From Flavobacterium humi (GTDB taxonomy: Bacteria; Bacteroidota; Bacteroidia; Flavobacteriales; Flavobacteriaceae), in assembly GCF_004745595.1 (NCBI RefSeq), contig NZ_SRLH01000004.1, positions 186,001 through 250,000 of the forward strand: a stretch of 64,000 bases of DNA, given 5' to 3'. Of this stretch, positions 50,863-61,565 are shown one piece after another. The translations under genes were made by a program, and so were the position numbers. Numbering within the stretch: the stretch's first letter is position 1; every line of letters starts with the position of its first letter. A model generated the notes under the pieces. It made no database searches. It worked only from the letters and a program-made list of their open reading frames with translations, and was not told the DNA's origin.

Positions 50863-51114
50863 ATGGCAAATCATAAGTCAGCTTTAAAAAGAATTAGAAG
50901 CAACGAAAAGAAAAGAGTGTTAAACAGATACCAGCACAAAACTACTCGTAATGCTATCAAAGCATTAAGATTAGCAACTGACAAGTCTGAGGCTTCTGCA
51001 AAATTATCAAGCGTTATCTCAATGATTGATAAATTAGCTAAGAAAAACATTATACACGATAATAAAGCAGGTAACTTAAAATCTAAATTAACAAGACACG
51101 TAGCTGCTTTGTAA
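50863..51114 (+). CDS. rpsT: 30S ribosomal protein bS20
   Basis: 83 residues, starting MANHKSALKRIRSNEKKR, the S20 signature, with Lys/Arg/Ala-rich helices to the end. It binds 16S rRNA early in 30S assembly. No clear TAnnTTTG is seen between the second tRNA gene and rpsT, so it may be read from the tRNA promoter. Confidence 0.97.
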   Translation: MANHKSALKRIRSNEKKRVLNRYQHKTTRNAIKALRLATDKSEASAKLSSVISMIDKLAKKNIIHDNKAGNLKSKLTRHVAAL

Positions 51115-51140
51115 TATTATAAGTGTTCAAAAATTATCAG

Positions 51141-51167
51141 AAAGCCCCTTTTTTAGGGGTTTTTTTG
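51141..51167 (+). terminator. Rho-independent terminator after rpsT
   Basis: A short CCCCT/AGGGG stem with an all-T loop, followed by eight T residues. Confidence 0.75.
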
Positions 51168-51204
51168 TATGCTGTATTTTCCGGGTGTAAAGAATGAATT
51201 ATTT

Positions 51205-51966
51205 TTACGCGGCTTGTATCTTGCTTTCAAGGATCTCGATTTTCGATCCTACAGGTTTTGATTCAAAAAAACGGATAATGCTCAATACCCATTGCAATGT
51301 CCTGACCGGGCTTATCAGTGCTGTTCCCAATCTGGATATGGCATAATCCCTTTCGGTGATAATGCTTTCTTCCTTGGTCCTGTCGCCATTGAGCTGCCCT
51401 GCAAAATCCCAGGCGCCTTTTCTGGCGGTTTCAATGCTGAATTGGATTATTTTATCGTCCCATTGTTTGGCCAGCGGCATCAAAATCTTAAAAACAGGAG
51501 AGATGCTTCCCATTTTTTGCTTCACCTGTTCGGTCATGTCGGACAATAAATTATTGATGTGGTCGAAATCATTTTTGATGCCATCCAACGGAAAATCGCC
51601 TATTGTCCGGATTGTTGCTATGCCTAAATCGAGATTGATATGTGCATTGATGCCTAATAAAAGATGCTGCAGCACCAAATGATGTTCCTTGTTTTTGGCG
51701 TCGAAAGCCACTTTCCAGCTTTTTGAAATGGCTTTATTTTCTTTAAAGTCAAAATACGCTTTGCAATAACGGTTGGCAAAAAAGACATCTAATTTTTCCA
51801 TCCGGACATTGTCTTCGAACCGGTTGTTGCTGATTCCTTCTTTTACATTAATGGTTACTTCCCGGTACAAAACCGCGAAAAACCCCAAAGGGCAATTGTT
51901 TGTTTTGCACTCTTCAATAATTCCGTTAAGGGTTTCGATTACCTCGTGTATTGTTTTGGATTCCAT
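51205..51966 (-). CDS. DUF5995-like protein
   Basis: 253 residues, mainly helical. The stretch HHLVLQHLLLGINAHINLDL (contiguous His/Asn/Asp positions) is the feature I associate with DUF5995, with FANRYCKAYFDFKENKAIS before it and RKGAWDFAGQLNG after. A metal site is possible but not shown. It is monocistronic; no functional context. Confidence 0.7.
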   Translation of the reverse strand: MESKTIHEVIETLNGIIEECKTNNCPLGFFAVLYREVTINVKEGISNNRFEDNVRMEKLDVFFANRYCKAYFDFKENKAISKSWKVAFDAKNKEHHLVLQHLLLGINAHINLDLGIATIRTIGDFPLDGIKNDFDHINNLLSDMTEQVKQKMGSISPVFKILMPLAKQWDDKIIQFSIETARKGAWDFAGQLNGDRTKEESIITERDYAISRLGTALISPVRTLQWVLSIIRFFESKPVGSKIEILESKIQAA

Positions 51967-52131
51967 TGTAAGTCAATTCGTATAATAATACTATAAATAT
52001 ACTATAATTTTTAGGCTTTCAAAATGAAAAATCAAGTGGCCGATATGAAGATATGTATTGCTAAAATGTTAAGTTATCTCTTTGGAAATTAAAGACATAA
52101 AACAATACTATGATTAATGTAATTTTTTATG

Positions 52132-52139
52132 TACTTTTG
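52132..52139 (+). promoter_or_regulatory. -7 element (TACTTTTG) for typA
   Basis: An exact TAnnTTTG, 19 bases before the ATG at 52159. It overlaps the in-frame start at 52129, which argues against that start. Confidence 0.6.
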
Positions 52140-52158
52140 CACCCACAAAAAAATACAC

Positions 52159-53958
52159 ATGGAATCTATTAGAAACATTGCAATTATTGCTCACGTCGAT
52201 CACGGTAAGACTACCTTGGTTGATAAAATCATGTATCACTGTCAATTATTTCGTGAAAACGAAAATACCGGAGATTTAATTCTTGACAACAACGACTTAG
52301 AGCGTGAAAGAGGAATTACAATTACTTCTAAGAACGTTTCCGTTACGTATAAAGGAACGAAGATCAACATTATCGATACTCCTGGCCACGCCGATTTCGG
52401 TGGGGAAGTGGAGCGTGTATTGAACATGGCCGATGGTGTTTGTTTGCTTGTTGACGCTTTTGAAGGGCCGATGCCACAAACTCGTTTCGTATTGCAGAAA
52501 GCTATCGATTTAGGACTAAAACCTTGTGTGGTAATCAATAAAGTGGATAAAGAAAACTGTACTCCGGAAGAAGTGCATGAAAAAGTTTTCGACCTGATGT
52601 TTGAATTGGGCGCTACTGAGGAGCAATTGGATTTCCCTACTGTTTACGGTTCTGCCAAAAACAACTGGATGTCTGACGATTTCAGGAACCAAACAGAAAA
52701 CATAGAGCCGTTATTGGATATGGTTTTAAAGAATGTTCCTGCTCCTAAAGTTTCGGAAGGAACACCACAAATGCTGATCACTTCTTTGGATTTCTCATCT
52801 TTTACAGGACGTATCGCTATTGGTCGTTTGGAAAGAGGCGAATTAAAAGAAGGAATGCCGATATCTTTGGTAAAAAGAGACGGAAAAATCATCAAATCAA
52901 GAATCAAGGAGTTGCATACTTTTGAAGGTTTGGGCCGTAAGAAAGTGGAAAGCGTAATTGCAGGGGATATTTGTGCAATCGTTGGAATCGAAGGTTTCGA
53001 AATTGGTGATACTGTTGCAGATTTTGAAAATCCTGAAGCATTGCAAACCATTGCTATCGACGAGCCTACGATGAGTATGTTGTTTACGATCAACGATTCA
53101 CCTTTCTTTGGTAAAGAAGGGAAGTTCGTAACATCAAGACACATCAGGGAACGTTTGACCAAAGAGTTGGAGAAAAACCTGGCGATGAAATTAGGCGAAA
53201 CAGATTCAGCAGATAAATTCATGGTTTTCGGACGTGGAGTATTGCACTTGTCTGTTTTGATCGAAACAATGAGAAGAGAAGGATATGAGCTTCAAATTGG
53301 CCAGCCACAGGTAATTATAAAAGAAATTGACGGCGCTAAATGCGAACCGATTGAAGAATTGACGATTGATTTACCGGAACATTTGTCTGGAAGAGCCGTA
53401 GAATTCGTTTCTGTCCGTAAGGGAGAAATGTTGAGTATGGAAGGAAAAGGCGAGCGTATGATCGTGAAATTCAATATTCCATCACGTGGAATCATCGGAT
53501 TGAGAAACCAATTGCTTACTGCTACTGCCGGAGAAGCAATCATGTCGCACCGTTATATCGGTTACGAACCTTACAAAGGAGAAATCCCTGGAAGAAACAA
53601 TGGTTCGCTGATTTCTATGGAAAATGGAAAAGCAATTCCTTATTCTATCGATAAATTACAAGACAGAGGTAAATTCTTTGTAGATCCTAATGAGGATATC
53701 TACGAAGGCCAGGTTATTGGAGAAAACAGCCGTAGCGATGATATGACTGTGAATGTAACCAAAACCAAAAAACTATCTAACGTACGTTCTTCTGGAGCAG
53801 ATGATAAGGCAAGGATTATCCCGGCAATCAAATTCTCATTGGAAGAAGCATTGGAATACATCCAAAAAGACGAATACGTGGAAGTTACGCCTAAATCATT
53901 GCGTTTGCGTAAGATCTATTTGACTGAAAATGACAGAAAACGCTTTAAAATAGCGTAA
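52159..53958 (+). CDS. typA: Translational GTPase TypA/BipA
   Basis: 599 residues. GTPase motifs: AHVDHGKTTL (G1), RGITI in G2, DTPGHADFGGEV (G3), NKVDKE (G4) and GSAKNNW (G5), followed by domains 2, 3 and 5 of EF-G type and a unique C-terminal domain. It binds the ribosome under stress or cold and assists 50S assembly. ATG at 52159 (MESIRNIAIIAHVDHGK) matches the family start. A perfect-stem terminator lies directly after the gene. Confidence 0.97.
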   Translation: MESIRNIAIIAHVDHGKTTLVDKIMYHCQLFRENENTGDLILDNNDLERERGITITSKNVSVTYKGTKINIIDTPGHADFGGEVERVLNMADGVCLLVDAFEGPMPQTRFVLQKAIDLGLKPCVVINKVDKENCTPEEVHEKVFDLMFELGATEEQLDFPTVYGSAKNNWMSDDFRNQTENIEPLLDMVLKNVPAPKVSEGTPQMLITSLDFSSFTGRIAIGRLERGELKEGMPISLVKRDGKIIKSRIKELHTFEGLGRKKVESVIAGDICAIVGIEGFEIGDTVADFENPEALQTIAIDEPTMSMLFTINDSPFFGKEGKFVTSRHIRERLTKELEKNLAMKLGETDSADKFMVFGRGVLHLSVLIETMRREGYELQIGQPQVIIKEIDGAKCEPIEELTIDLPEHLSGRAVEFVSVRKGEMLSMEGKGERMIVKFNIPSRGIIGLRNQLLTATAGEAIMSHRYIGYEPYKGEIPGRNNGSLISMENGKAIPYSIDKLQDRGKFFVDPNEDIYEGQVIGENSRSDDMTVNVTKTKKLSNVRSSGADDKARIIPAIKFSLEEALEYIQKDEYVEVTPKSLRLRKIYLTENDRKRFKIA

Positions 53959-53981
53959 TCTATTTCATAGTATATAAAAAG

Positions 53982-54012
53982 AAACCATCAGTGAAAACTG
54001 ATGGTTTTTTAT
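53982..54012 (+). terminator. Rho-independent terminator after typA
   Basis: An 11-bp perfect stem (AAACCATCAGT and complement) with a GAAA tetraloop, then a T-tract. Confidence 0.9.
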
Positions 54013-54060
54013 TTTATATCCAGTATTGTTTGGCTTTGCTAAAGGCTTAGAAAGCACCAT

Positions 54061-54083
54061 AAAAAAACCCAGCTGTTGCCGGG
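54061..54083 (-). terminator. Rho-independent terminator of the T9SS cargo cluster
   Basis: On the - strand: stem CCCGGC/GCTGGG (one G-U pair), loop AACA, then seven T residues, just after the stop of the 54112 gene. Confidence 0.8.
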
Positions 54084-54111
54084 CTTGATTTTGAATTTAT
54101 ATAATAAGTCA

Positions 54112-56490
54112 TTATCGTTTTAAAGTAAAATTCCCTTTGGCGCTTCGGCCATTCTCAAATTGAATGGTATACCAATAATCGTCGGCAGGCAAAGCTGTGC
54201 CTCCAAAAGTCCCATCCCATCCTTTACCGGTTGGAGAAATCTGTTTGAGCAGTTTTCCGTAACGGTTGAAGATAAAAATGACGGTTTTTGCATCTGAAGC
54301 AGCATTTAAACCTTTTATGTTCCAAAAATCATGGATTCCGTCCCCGTTTGGCGTGAAGAATTGTGGAGCTCCTAAAACATTTACCTGCTTTTCTGAAGTT
54401 CCGCATCCTTTCGTGTCACGGACATAGATAATATGGATTCCAGCCGCTACATTAGAAAATACGTTACTGTCCTGGAAAGGGCCGTTAGCATCATCAAGGC
54501 TGTATTGATAATCCCCGATTCCCGAAGTATTGACGGTTATGGAATTATTGTCTTCCAAATCGATAATCGTTGCCGGAAGTATGGTGGCGATATCAGAAGC
54601 GATTACTTCTGTCGAAAGTGTTTTGGTACAATGCGAGGCAAGATCAGTCACGGTAACCGAATAGGTTCCCGGCGCAAAAGCGTCTATGGTAGCCGTAGTT
54701 TCTCCATTTGGCGTCCAAAGGAAAGAATAGGCGGAAGGATTGCCAATGACAGTCGTGACCCTTGCAGGAATTGTCGGCCTGTTCAGGCAAAGGATATCCT
54801 TGTTCTCAAGGGTAAATTGAGGCAACGGGTTTACCGTAAGGTTGATAATGTTTATTCCAACGCAATTGTTCCCATTTTCGATGCGGGCATAAATGGCCCG
54901 GTTGCTGAATTGCGATGTGGTAATTTGGTTTTGTTCTAACAAAGCATCATCGGAAGCCAGGTAATAGGTAACGGTATTTCCCGGAGTTTCAAAACCGGCA
55001 TCGGCTAAATTGAAAACAGCCACTCCGTCTTCTATTGCATCATCACAAACCTCAAGGGTTTTTGTTATCGTAGGGTTGGTATTGACGTTCAGTGTTAGTT
55101 GTGTAAAGCTGTAACATTGAGTGGTATTGTCTGTTACTTTTACCGTCAGGACCTGAGGATTCGAAGTATTGTCAAAATCATTGCTTAAGGCGCCTGACCC
55201 GTTTTGGGCATCGGTTGGATTCCGGAAAAACTGTGTAGACAAATTAGCATCCCCGGCTGTTAAAGCAGCATTGGCTTCCGCCAGGTTAAAAGTGGTTAAA
55301 CCGTCAGGGAACAACTCGAAATCACATTGGGTAAGAGTAACGGGAGTTGTATTTGGGATTTTTTTGATAATGATATCGAATGGTTTGTAAGTATAGCAAC
55401 CGGTTACCGTATTACGGATTTTTGCCCATATTGTCTCATTGGTAAAAGCAGCTTGGTTTGTGTAGGAAGCTGGCAGTACCACGGCATCATTGGCCGAAGG
55501 ATGGTAACTCACCACGATATCGCTGTTCCCGTTGATTAAACCGGTATTGTTGGCAGCAAGGTTGAAGGTTACAAATCCGTCATTGTCCAGGTCACATTCC
55601 GCTATATTTACAGGATCAGGCGTTAGAAAAGGAGTGACCTTCAGGGTGAATTCTGATGTTGAAAAACATTCTGTAATAGTGTTTTCCAGCCGGATGTATA
55701 TCGTTTGCGGGTTTGCCGTGTTCTCGTAATTGTTGGGGTTGGGAATAGCACCCTGACCGGTAATCGCGTCGTTTTCAGAAGTATGGAAAGTAGCTATGAT
55801 GTTCGCTTGGGTACCAATAGCAAGAGATTCGTTGGCGGTTAAATTGAAGGTAGCTTTATTGTCTCCAAGTACACCATTATCGCAGCTTTCAAGATTCAGA
55901 GTCGTTCCGGTTGTGGTGTTGCTGAATGACGGTGGCTGGTTAAAAGTCGCTGTTCCTGTCCATTCAATTGAAAAATTCGTTTCTCCTACAAAACGGTCAA
56001 TGACAATGTAGTACGTTTCATCGGCAAGTACATCCAACCATTGCACAAAATTATTCCCATCTGGGCCGGGACCTTCACTAGTATCGGTTTCGGTACCATT
56101 CATTCCTGTTATATTGCTGGTGGAATTCGCATCGGAAGGATTCGTGGTCGAACAACGTATGGAACTGCCTAAATTTCCACAAGTAGCGTCCGGCCCGAAA
56201 ACATAAAAATCAAAATCGATGTTAAGATTGGCCCTTTCCGGCGTAAGCGTAAATCCTAATGTGCCGGGTGTCTTGATGTTTACCTTTATCCAGAGCGTAT
56301 TGTTTTCTCCTCCGCTGCAGGTATTGATGCCCGAAAGCTCATTGACACCGGCTCCTGTTATAGACAAATTGTTGTAGCTTGTGTTGCCACAGGCCACTAA
56401 AGCATCTGTACAGTCATTTTGGGAATAGGCAAATTGGACGGAAACCAGAAGGAGAAGGATGAGATAATATAATGATGTATGGAATGACAT
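54112..56490 (-). CDS. T9SS type B sorting domain protein with tandem ~80-residue modules
   Basis: 792 residues. A signal peptide (MSFHTSLYYLILLLLVSVQFAYS) precedes a beta-sandwich (about 25-190) opening with CTDALVACGNTSYNN. Four tandem modules of ~80 residues follow, each opening with a Cys-Asp motif and ...FNL, with a closing ...CY/CF strand. After an Ig-like region, the C-terminal ~90 residues (FFTPNGDGIHDFWNIKG to FTLKR) form a type B T9SS sorting domain. ATG at 56490 is chosen; an in-frame start at 56583 adds residues before the signal peptide. The protein is exported and probably surface bound or released. Confidence 0.9.
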   Translation of the reverse strand: MSFHTSLYYLILLLLVSVQFAYSQNDCTDALVACGNTSYNNLSITGAGVNELSGINTCSGGENNTLWIKVNIKTPGTLGFTLTPERANLNIDFDFYVFGPDATCGNLGSSIRCSTTNPSDANSTSNITGMNGTETDTSEGPGPDGNNFVQWLDVLADETYYIVIDRFVGETNFSIEWTGTATFNQPPSFSNTTTGTTLNLESCDNGVLGDNKATFNLTANESLAIGTQANIIATFHTSENDAITGQGAIPNPNNYENTANPQTIYIRLENTITECFSTSEFTLKVTPFLTPDPVNIAECDLDNDGFVTFNLAANNTGLINGNSDIVVSYHPSANDAVVLPASYTNQAAFTNETIWAKIRNTVTGCYTYKPFDIIIKKIPNTTPVTLTQCDFELFPDGLTTFNLAEANAALTAGDANLSTQFFRNPTDAQNGSGALSNDFDNTSNPQVLTVKVTDNTTQCYSFTQLTLNVNTNPTITKTLEVCDDAIEDGVAVFNLADAGFETPGNTVTYYLASDDALLEQNQITTSQFSNRAIYARIENGNNCVGINIINLTVNPLPQFTLENKDILCLNRPTIPARVTTVIGNPSAYSFLWTPNGETTATIDAFAPGTYSVTVTDLASHCTKTLSTEVIASDIATILPATIIDLEDNNSITVNTSGIGDYQYSLDDANGPFQDSNVFSNVAAGIHIIYVRDTKGCGTSEKQVNVLGAPQFFTPNGDGIHDFWNIKGLNAASDAKTVIFIFNRYGKLLKQISPTGKGWDGTFGGTALPADDYWYTIQFENGRSAKGNFTLKR

Positions 56491-56519
56491 GTAATGTGTT
56501 TTGTTTTGAATGTGTTTTT

Positions 56520-59500
56520 TTATCGTTTTAAGGCAAAATGCCCTTTTGCGGTACGCCCGTTTTCGAAGGTTACAGTGAACCAATAATCATCAGCAGGCAT
56601 TTGGATTCCGTTGAAAGTCCCGTCCCATCCTGCTCCTAATGGCGTAATCTGCTTTAACAATTTCCCGAAACGATTGAAAATATAAATGACCGTATTGGCA
56701 TTCGATTGCGCACTGATGCCTTGTACATTCCAGAAATCGTGTATCCCGTCGCCGTTTGGCGTAAAGAATTTTGGTGTGCCCAAAACATAAATTTCTTTAG
56801 AAACCGTCCCACACCCGTTGATGTCTTTTACATAGACCGTATGGATTCCCGCAATTACTTCCGTAAAAATATTGCTTTGCTGGAACGGCCCGAATTCCTC
56901 ATCCAAACTATACCAGTAGTCGCCAGGACCGGAAATATTTATAGTTACGGTATTTTCATCTACCAGGTCTTCAATGTCAGCAGGAAGGATCGTGGCAACA
57001 TCTGATTGGGCTACCGTAATGGTCCGTGTACGGGAACAACCCGTTATTTTATCTTCCACCTCTACCGTGTAAACACCTGTGGTACTTACTACTTGCGAGT
57101 AAGTGGTAACAGCCGGGGTTGCGCCGCCGTCCAGGCTCCAGTTATAGTTGTAATTGTTTTGGGAATTCGGGTCCAAAAGACCTGCATCTATGGTTACCGA
57201 AAACGATGGGATGTTGGTGCATATAATCTTGTCGTCGAGCAACTTGATGTTTGGGACAGGATTCACTACAAAAGGAATGGCAATACTTGCAGTACAATTA
57301 CTGTTGGTATTGCTGCGGACAATCGCCCTGATGGTTTGTGTAGGCGACATAAACACTGCCGGGAATGGGCTAACGATAAGATTTCCGACGGCATCCGTTA
57401 AAGGATTTCCGGAAGCATCAATATAAGTAATTGTTACGCCTGTCTGGCCATTTATGATTTCGCTTTCCATTGTTGCCGTAGCAAAAGGATAGCTGCCATT
57501 TTGCAATACAGGATCTGCTTCATCATCACAAACTGTGGCGATTAGAGTTGTTGGTGCAAAAGCCTGTGGCGTGGCATCGACTGTAAAAGTTATCGCTGTC
57601 TCATCATAACAGGCTTGAGGCGTATTGTTGGTCAGCCTTGCCTTTATTGTTTGTGTTGCTGTTGTGAAAGTAGCAGGGAAAGGGCTCGGTAACGGATTAT
57701 TGGCCTGGTCGAAATAAGTAACGGACACATTGGCTAACGACTGGCTGCCTAATAAAGTAGCTTCAAGTGTGGCCGTATTGAAGGTTAAAATACCGTCATG
57801 ATCATCATCGCATTGGTTCTGGATCGTTACCGGATTTGCTTTCGGCAATGCTTCTACGGCAAGTTTGATAAACGGGCCAAGGCCGAAACAACCTTCACCG
57901 ATGACATTTTCAACACGAACCCAGATATCTTGCTGGTTTTGGCATCCGGTACAATTATTCCTATAGTTCGAAATATTTGTGATTTCATTTTGGATAGCCA
58001 GCGCATCGGTTTCGTTTTTGTAATATTTGATAACATAATTAGAAGCAGGCGGTGGCAATTGCTGCAATATACCGTTAACCGGATCTGTTTCTGCAACAGC
58101 AAAATCAAAAGTAGCGATGCCGTCCCTTCTGTTGATAGCAATGTCTCCTGATACAGTGCCATCCGGTGCTAAAGTGTCATCACAAACCGGAGGAATCACA
58201 TAGCTGTATGTTTGCGGGATATTCGAAACCGAAACAACCAGATTGATTTTGGCTACGTTAAAACAACCGTTGGCATTTACGATCCGGGCCCAAACCTGGG
58301 TAGGAGACGTGGTATTTACAAAAGCGATCGGATTGGCAATCAATTGAGCAGGATCTGCAGTATTTGCACCGGCAAGCGTTTTGTAATAGGTAAAGGTTTC
58401 CGCGGCAAAATTAGCCGAGATAATATCATTTTTAATGGTCAGGTTAAAGGAAGTGATCAAATCAAGATCGTCGTCACATTGGACAATCGTCACATCATTC
58501 ACGACCGGTAAAGGATAGATGGTCAGCGTGGCATCGGCAGAAAGCAATCCGCAGGAATTTCCTGTTTTGTCTAGTCGAACCCTGTATTTGTAACCATTCA
58601 TGGCATTTGTAGCAGCTGTAACGGCTAACGTATTTGTCGTAGCGCCGGAATAAGTCGCATCGTTTGCGATAGGATTCCAGAGCACACCATCTGCAGAAAC
58701 TTCCCATTGGTACGTATTCCCGCCATTATCTGCTACTGTAATTGAAGTATTCTGCAATTCGCAAATAGGAGAAACAGCCGGTTGGGCAGTAATGGCTATA
58801 GGAGCCGCAATCGTATAATTATTGTTAGGGGCCACATAGCCTGCAGCGCTTGTTACCTGGCCATTCGCATTTACGGTCACCGGATTGTTGCCTAACAAGC
58901 CATCGGCATTAGGGTCCAGGTAACCAGCTTCCACTACGTCGTTGCACAAGTCATTATCGCTATCGAGTTCCCGGTAGTTTTTTATACCGTCAGCATCAGT
59001 ATCGGCAATTGATTCGTCCAGATCGTAGATTCCGTCGTTATCACTGTCTGTATCAAGATAATCAGGCACACCGTCGGTATCGGTATCTATCGGTGTTATT
59101 CCAGGTTCATAAGCATTGTCAAGGCCATCCAGGTTGGTATCGGTATTGGCAAATACTGCCGCTGCATTGACCTGCGCTTCCGTACTGTCCGGAATGGCAT
59201 CGTTATCACTATCTGTATCCAGTTGGTTCGGAATCCCGTCACCGTCGGTATCGTTAGGGATGCAAGTAGCGACAAACTTGAAAGTAGATTTATTCCCGGC
59301 AGAATCCAACAGGTTCTTATGGGTGATTTTGAAATTTGAAACTTGGTACGACTGGAATTTGAATGTTCCGGTCCCGGCAGCAAGAGGGACATTGCCATTG
59401 AGCCTGAAGCGGATTTCAAAAGAAGAAAATTGAGTGACGCCGCTTTCGTAAATTCCATCATAATTGGTGTCAATCAATAACTGATTGGTCGGGTTTAAAA

Positions 59501-61529
59501 CAGTTATCGTTTTGTTGGTGTCGGAATTGACCACATATTCGGCATTGGCATTCAACAAATCGGCAGCATTGGCAACAGCCGGATATTCCAGGCTGATGTT
59601 GGCCGGTTGTGCAAAATTCAGGTTATAAGCAACGTAATACCCTTTTCCTGCAGGCATTTCCATAATAAAACTCCCGTCAGCATTACTTGTAAAAGGTGTG
59701 GCTGCAGCAGGAACGGAATTGGTTACCGTACCTGAAAATGTATTGGAATAGGTTCCGGCAGTAACGATGCCTGCTGCAGAATTGGTAAGGTTAATGTTTT
59801 GACTGCCAAAGGATTCCGTGCAATTTGTTATCCCGTCATTGTCGTCATCTATGTCGATATTATCATTGGCAAGGTCGCCATCTAGGTTGGTTGGGCAATC
59901 ACTTACGGGGATCCTGTCCGATTCAAGACTTGTCCCGCAAGAAGAAATAGTGGCTTTTACATGGTAATAGCCCGGCTGGGTTGGGTTGTACTCGTTTGAA
60001 ACCGCACCGGGAATGGCTGTTTCATTAAAATACCATTGGAAAACATCAAAACCAGTCAGGTTGTTTACAGCAAGTTTTACGTTAGGGATGCAATTCTCGG
60101 CAGTGGTTGCAATTTTATTAAATGCGATTTCGGGTTTAAATGTGAATCCGGAATAAAAACCGCCATAGGTAGCGGCACCGCTCGACCCAAAATAAGAAAG
60201 ATACACAGATTCTGATGAGAATACGGATACATTGCCCGTTAGCCCTTCAAAGGTATACGTTTGGTAGTTCGGATTACCATTTACAGCGAAAGGACCATTA
60301 ACAGTAATACCGGCCGTAGGCAATGAAGCCAAAGTATAATTGACCGCGTTAATGATAAAGTTTAAAGTGGCCCCGGTTCCGGTAACGATACATACCGTTC
60401 CGTTAAAATTGACCAAATTACCACCAACTTCATTGATAAAAGGAATATTATTGATGATTTTAGGGGTTTCACAGCTCAAAGGCGGCAGGAAATGCATGTT
60501 CTGATTGGCCTGGTCTGATGTTCCTCCGATGCCTTGGTAGGCAAAGACGTTTTTGGAAGTCCGTACGTATAAATTCCCGTTACCGGAAAAATCCGAACCA
60601 CTCAAAGCCAGGTATTCGCCGGCGTTAAGTGTTGCGACAGCAGTAGCGCTTCCGTTTAAATATATTTCGGTATTGTTTTCATTGGCGATAATTAACGGAC
60701 GTTCGGTCACATCTTGCCCGTTTCCTTTGATAAAAATGTATTCTTTCCCGGTCCTTTCGGCCGATACGATCTGGTCAAAACCCAAATCAAGATTGGAAGT
60801 CGTACCGTTGCTTCCTGCAAATGAACCGCAGTTTACGGCAATCGGTTTATTGGAAGTGATGGAGGCCCCGATAAGCCCGTCCCGGTTTGCATCCAACGGA
60901 CCGTGAACAGCGATGACATAACTTTCCCCGCTGTTTAATGTAACGTTTGCAGGCGTATTTCCAGATCCGGCATCGTTAACAAGGGAAACGCCCGGCTTAA
61001 TATCCCCGAAGGAAACCACCGTATTGTTTTCCGTAGCTAAAATAGAAGCGAAAGTATAATGGTTGTCGCTCGTGTTGGCCACTCCCGTATTAATAAAAGC
61101 GCCCACCCTAAATCGTGTCCCAAGCGCGGCGAGCCCCTTTGAAACCAATCCTCCGGCCTGATAATTAAGTGGAGTGGAAGTAAGCCGGACCGTCACATAG
61201 ACAAGGTCTTCTGCTTCGACAATATATCCTTTATTGTTTCTTACTGAACCTACGTCGCTCGCATTCACTAATAATTGTGTGTCGAAACCGGAACCGATCT
61301 CGAATTTTGCAGGTAAATCCCTCGAAACCACACCTGTTACAATACCTCCGCCTATGGCAATTATCTTGTAATTTACCGGAGTCAGGCTCGGACAGGAAAT
61401 ATATAGGTACTGGCCCTGTGGTTCCTGGCTGTCAGAATTTGACAATGGCGGTATATAATGCGTCTTACTAAATTGCGAAAAACAGGTTATGCTTACAAAT
61501 AGTGAGAGCAGGAGTAATTTTATTTTCAT
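56520..61529 (-). CDS. Giant T9SS type B cargo protein: IgGFc-binding-like domain, TSP3 repeats, tandem modules
   Basis: 1669 residues. A signal peptide (MKIKLLLLSLFVSITCFS) is followed by an IgGFc-binding-like region (about 30-370: GYIVEAEDLVYVTV, FLPPLSCETPKIINN). Further on are TSP3-like Ca-binding repeats (about 545-570 and 750-860: DGDGIPNQLDTDSDNDAIPD, DTDSDNDGIYDLDES), then ~80-residue modules with CDDD motifs. The C-terminal type B sorting domain (FFTPNGDGIHDFWNVQG to FALKR) is very close to that of the downstream gene. It is a probable surface adhesin. The next gene starts 29 bases after its stop. Confidence 0.9.
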   Translation of the reverse strand: MKIKLLLLSLFVSITCFSQFSKTHYIPPLSNSDSQEPQGQYLYISCPSLTPVNYKIIAIGGGIVTGVVSRDLPAKFEIGSGFDTQLLVNASDVGSVRNNKGYIVEAEDLVYVTVRLTSTPLNYQAGGLVSKGLAALGTRFRVGAFINTGVANTSDNHYTFASILATENNTVVSFGDIKPGVSLVNDAGSGNTPANVTLNSGESYVIAVHGPLDANRDGLIGASITSNKPIAVNCGSFAGSNGTTSNLDLGFDQIVSAERTGKEYIFIKGNGQDVTERPLIIANENNTEIYLNGSATAVATLNAGEYLALSGSDFSGNGNLYVRTSKNVFAYQGIGGTSDQANQNMHFLPPLSCETPKIINNIPFINEVGGNLVNFNGTVCIVTGTGATLNFIINAVNYTLASLPTAGITVNGPFAVNGNPNYQTYTFEGLTGNVSVFSSESVYLSYFGSSGAATYGGFYSGFTFKPEIAFNKIATTAENCIPNVKLAVNNLTGFDVFQWYFNETAIPGAVSNEYNPTQPGYYHVKATISSCGTSLESDRIPVSDCPTNLDGDLANDNIDIDDDNDGITNCTESFGSQNINLTNSAAGIVTAGTYSNTFSGTVTNSVPAAATPFTSNADGSFIMEMPAGKGYYVAYNLNFAQPANISLEYPAVANAADLLNANAEYVVNSDTNKTITVLNPTNQLLIDTNYDGIYESGVTQFSSFEIRFRLNGNVPLAAGTGTFKFQSYQVSNFKITHKNLLDSAGNKSTFKFVATCIPNDTDGDGIPNQLDTDSDNDAIPDSTEAQVNAAAVFANTDTNLDGLDNAYEPGITPIDTDTDGVPDYLDTDSDNDGIYDLDESIADTDADGIKNYRELDSDNDLCNDVVEAGYLDPNADGLLGNNPVTVNANGQVTSAAGYVAPNNNYTIAAPIAITAQPAVSPICELQNTSITVADNGGNTYQWEVSADGVLWNPIANDATYSGATTNTLAVTAATNAMNGYKYRVRLDKTGNSCGLLSADATLTIYPLPVVNDVTIVQCDDDLDLITSFNLTIKNDIISANFAAETFTYYKTLAGANTADPAQLIANPIAFVNTTSPTQVWARIVNANGCFNVAKINLVVSVSNIPQTYSYVIPPVCDDTLAPDGTVSGDIAINRRDGIATFDFAVAETDPVNGILQQLPPPASNYVIKYYKNETDALAIQNEITNISNYRNNCTGCQNQQDIWVRVENVIGEGCFGLGPFIKLAVEALPKANPVTIQNQCDDDHDGILTFNTATLEATLLGSQSLANVSVTYFDQANNPLPSPFPATFTTATQTIKARLTNNTPQACYDETAITFTVDATPQAFAPTTLIATVCDDEADPVLQNGSYPFATATMESEIINGQTGVTITYIDASGNPLTDAVGNLIVSPFPAVFMSPTQTIRAIVRSNTNSNCTASIAIPFVVNPVPNIKLLDDKIICTNIPSFSVTIDAGLLDPNSQNNYNYNWSLDGGATPAVTTYSQVVSTTGVYTVEVEDKITGCSRTRTITVAQSDVATILPADIEDLVDENTVTINISGPGDYWYSLDEEFGPFQQSNIFTEVIAGIHTVYVKDINGCGTVSKEIYVLGTPKFFTPNGDGIHDFWNVQGISAQSNANTVIYIFNRFGKLLKQITPLGAGWDGTFNGIQMPADDYWFTVTFENGRTAKGHFALKR

Positions 61530-61552
61530 GGGAAAAATATAAAAAATGCCTC

Positions 61553-61560
61553 CAAATATA
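61553..61560 (-). promoter_or_regulatory. -7 element (TATATTTG) for the giant cargo gene
   Basis: An exact TAnnTTTG on the - strand, 23 bases before the ATG and just after the preceding gene's stop. Confidence 0.45.
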
Positions 61561-61565
61561 TGGAT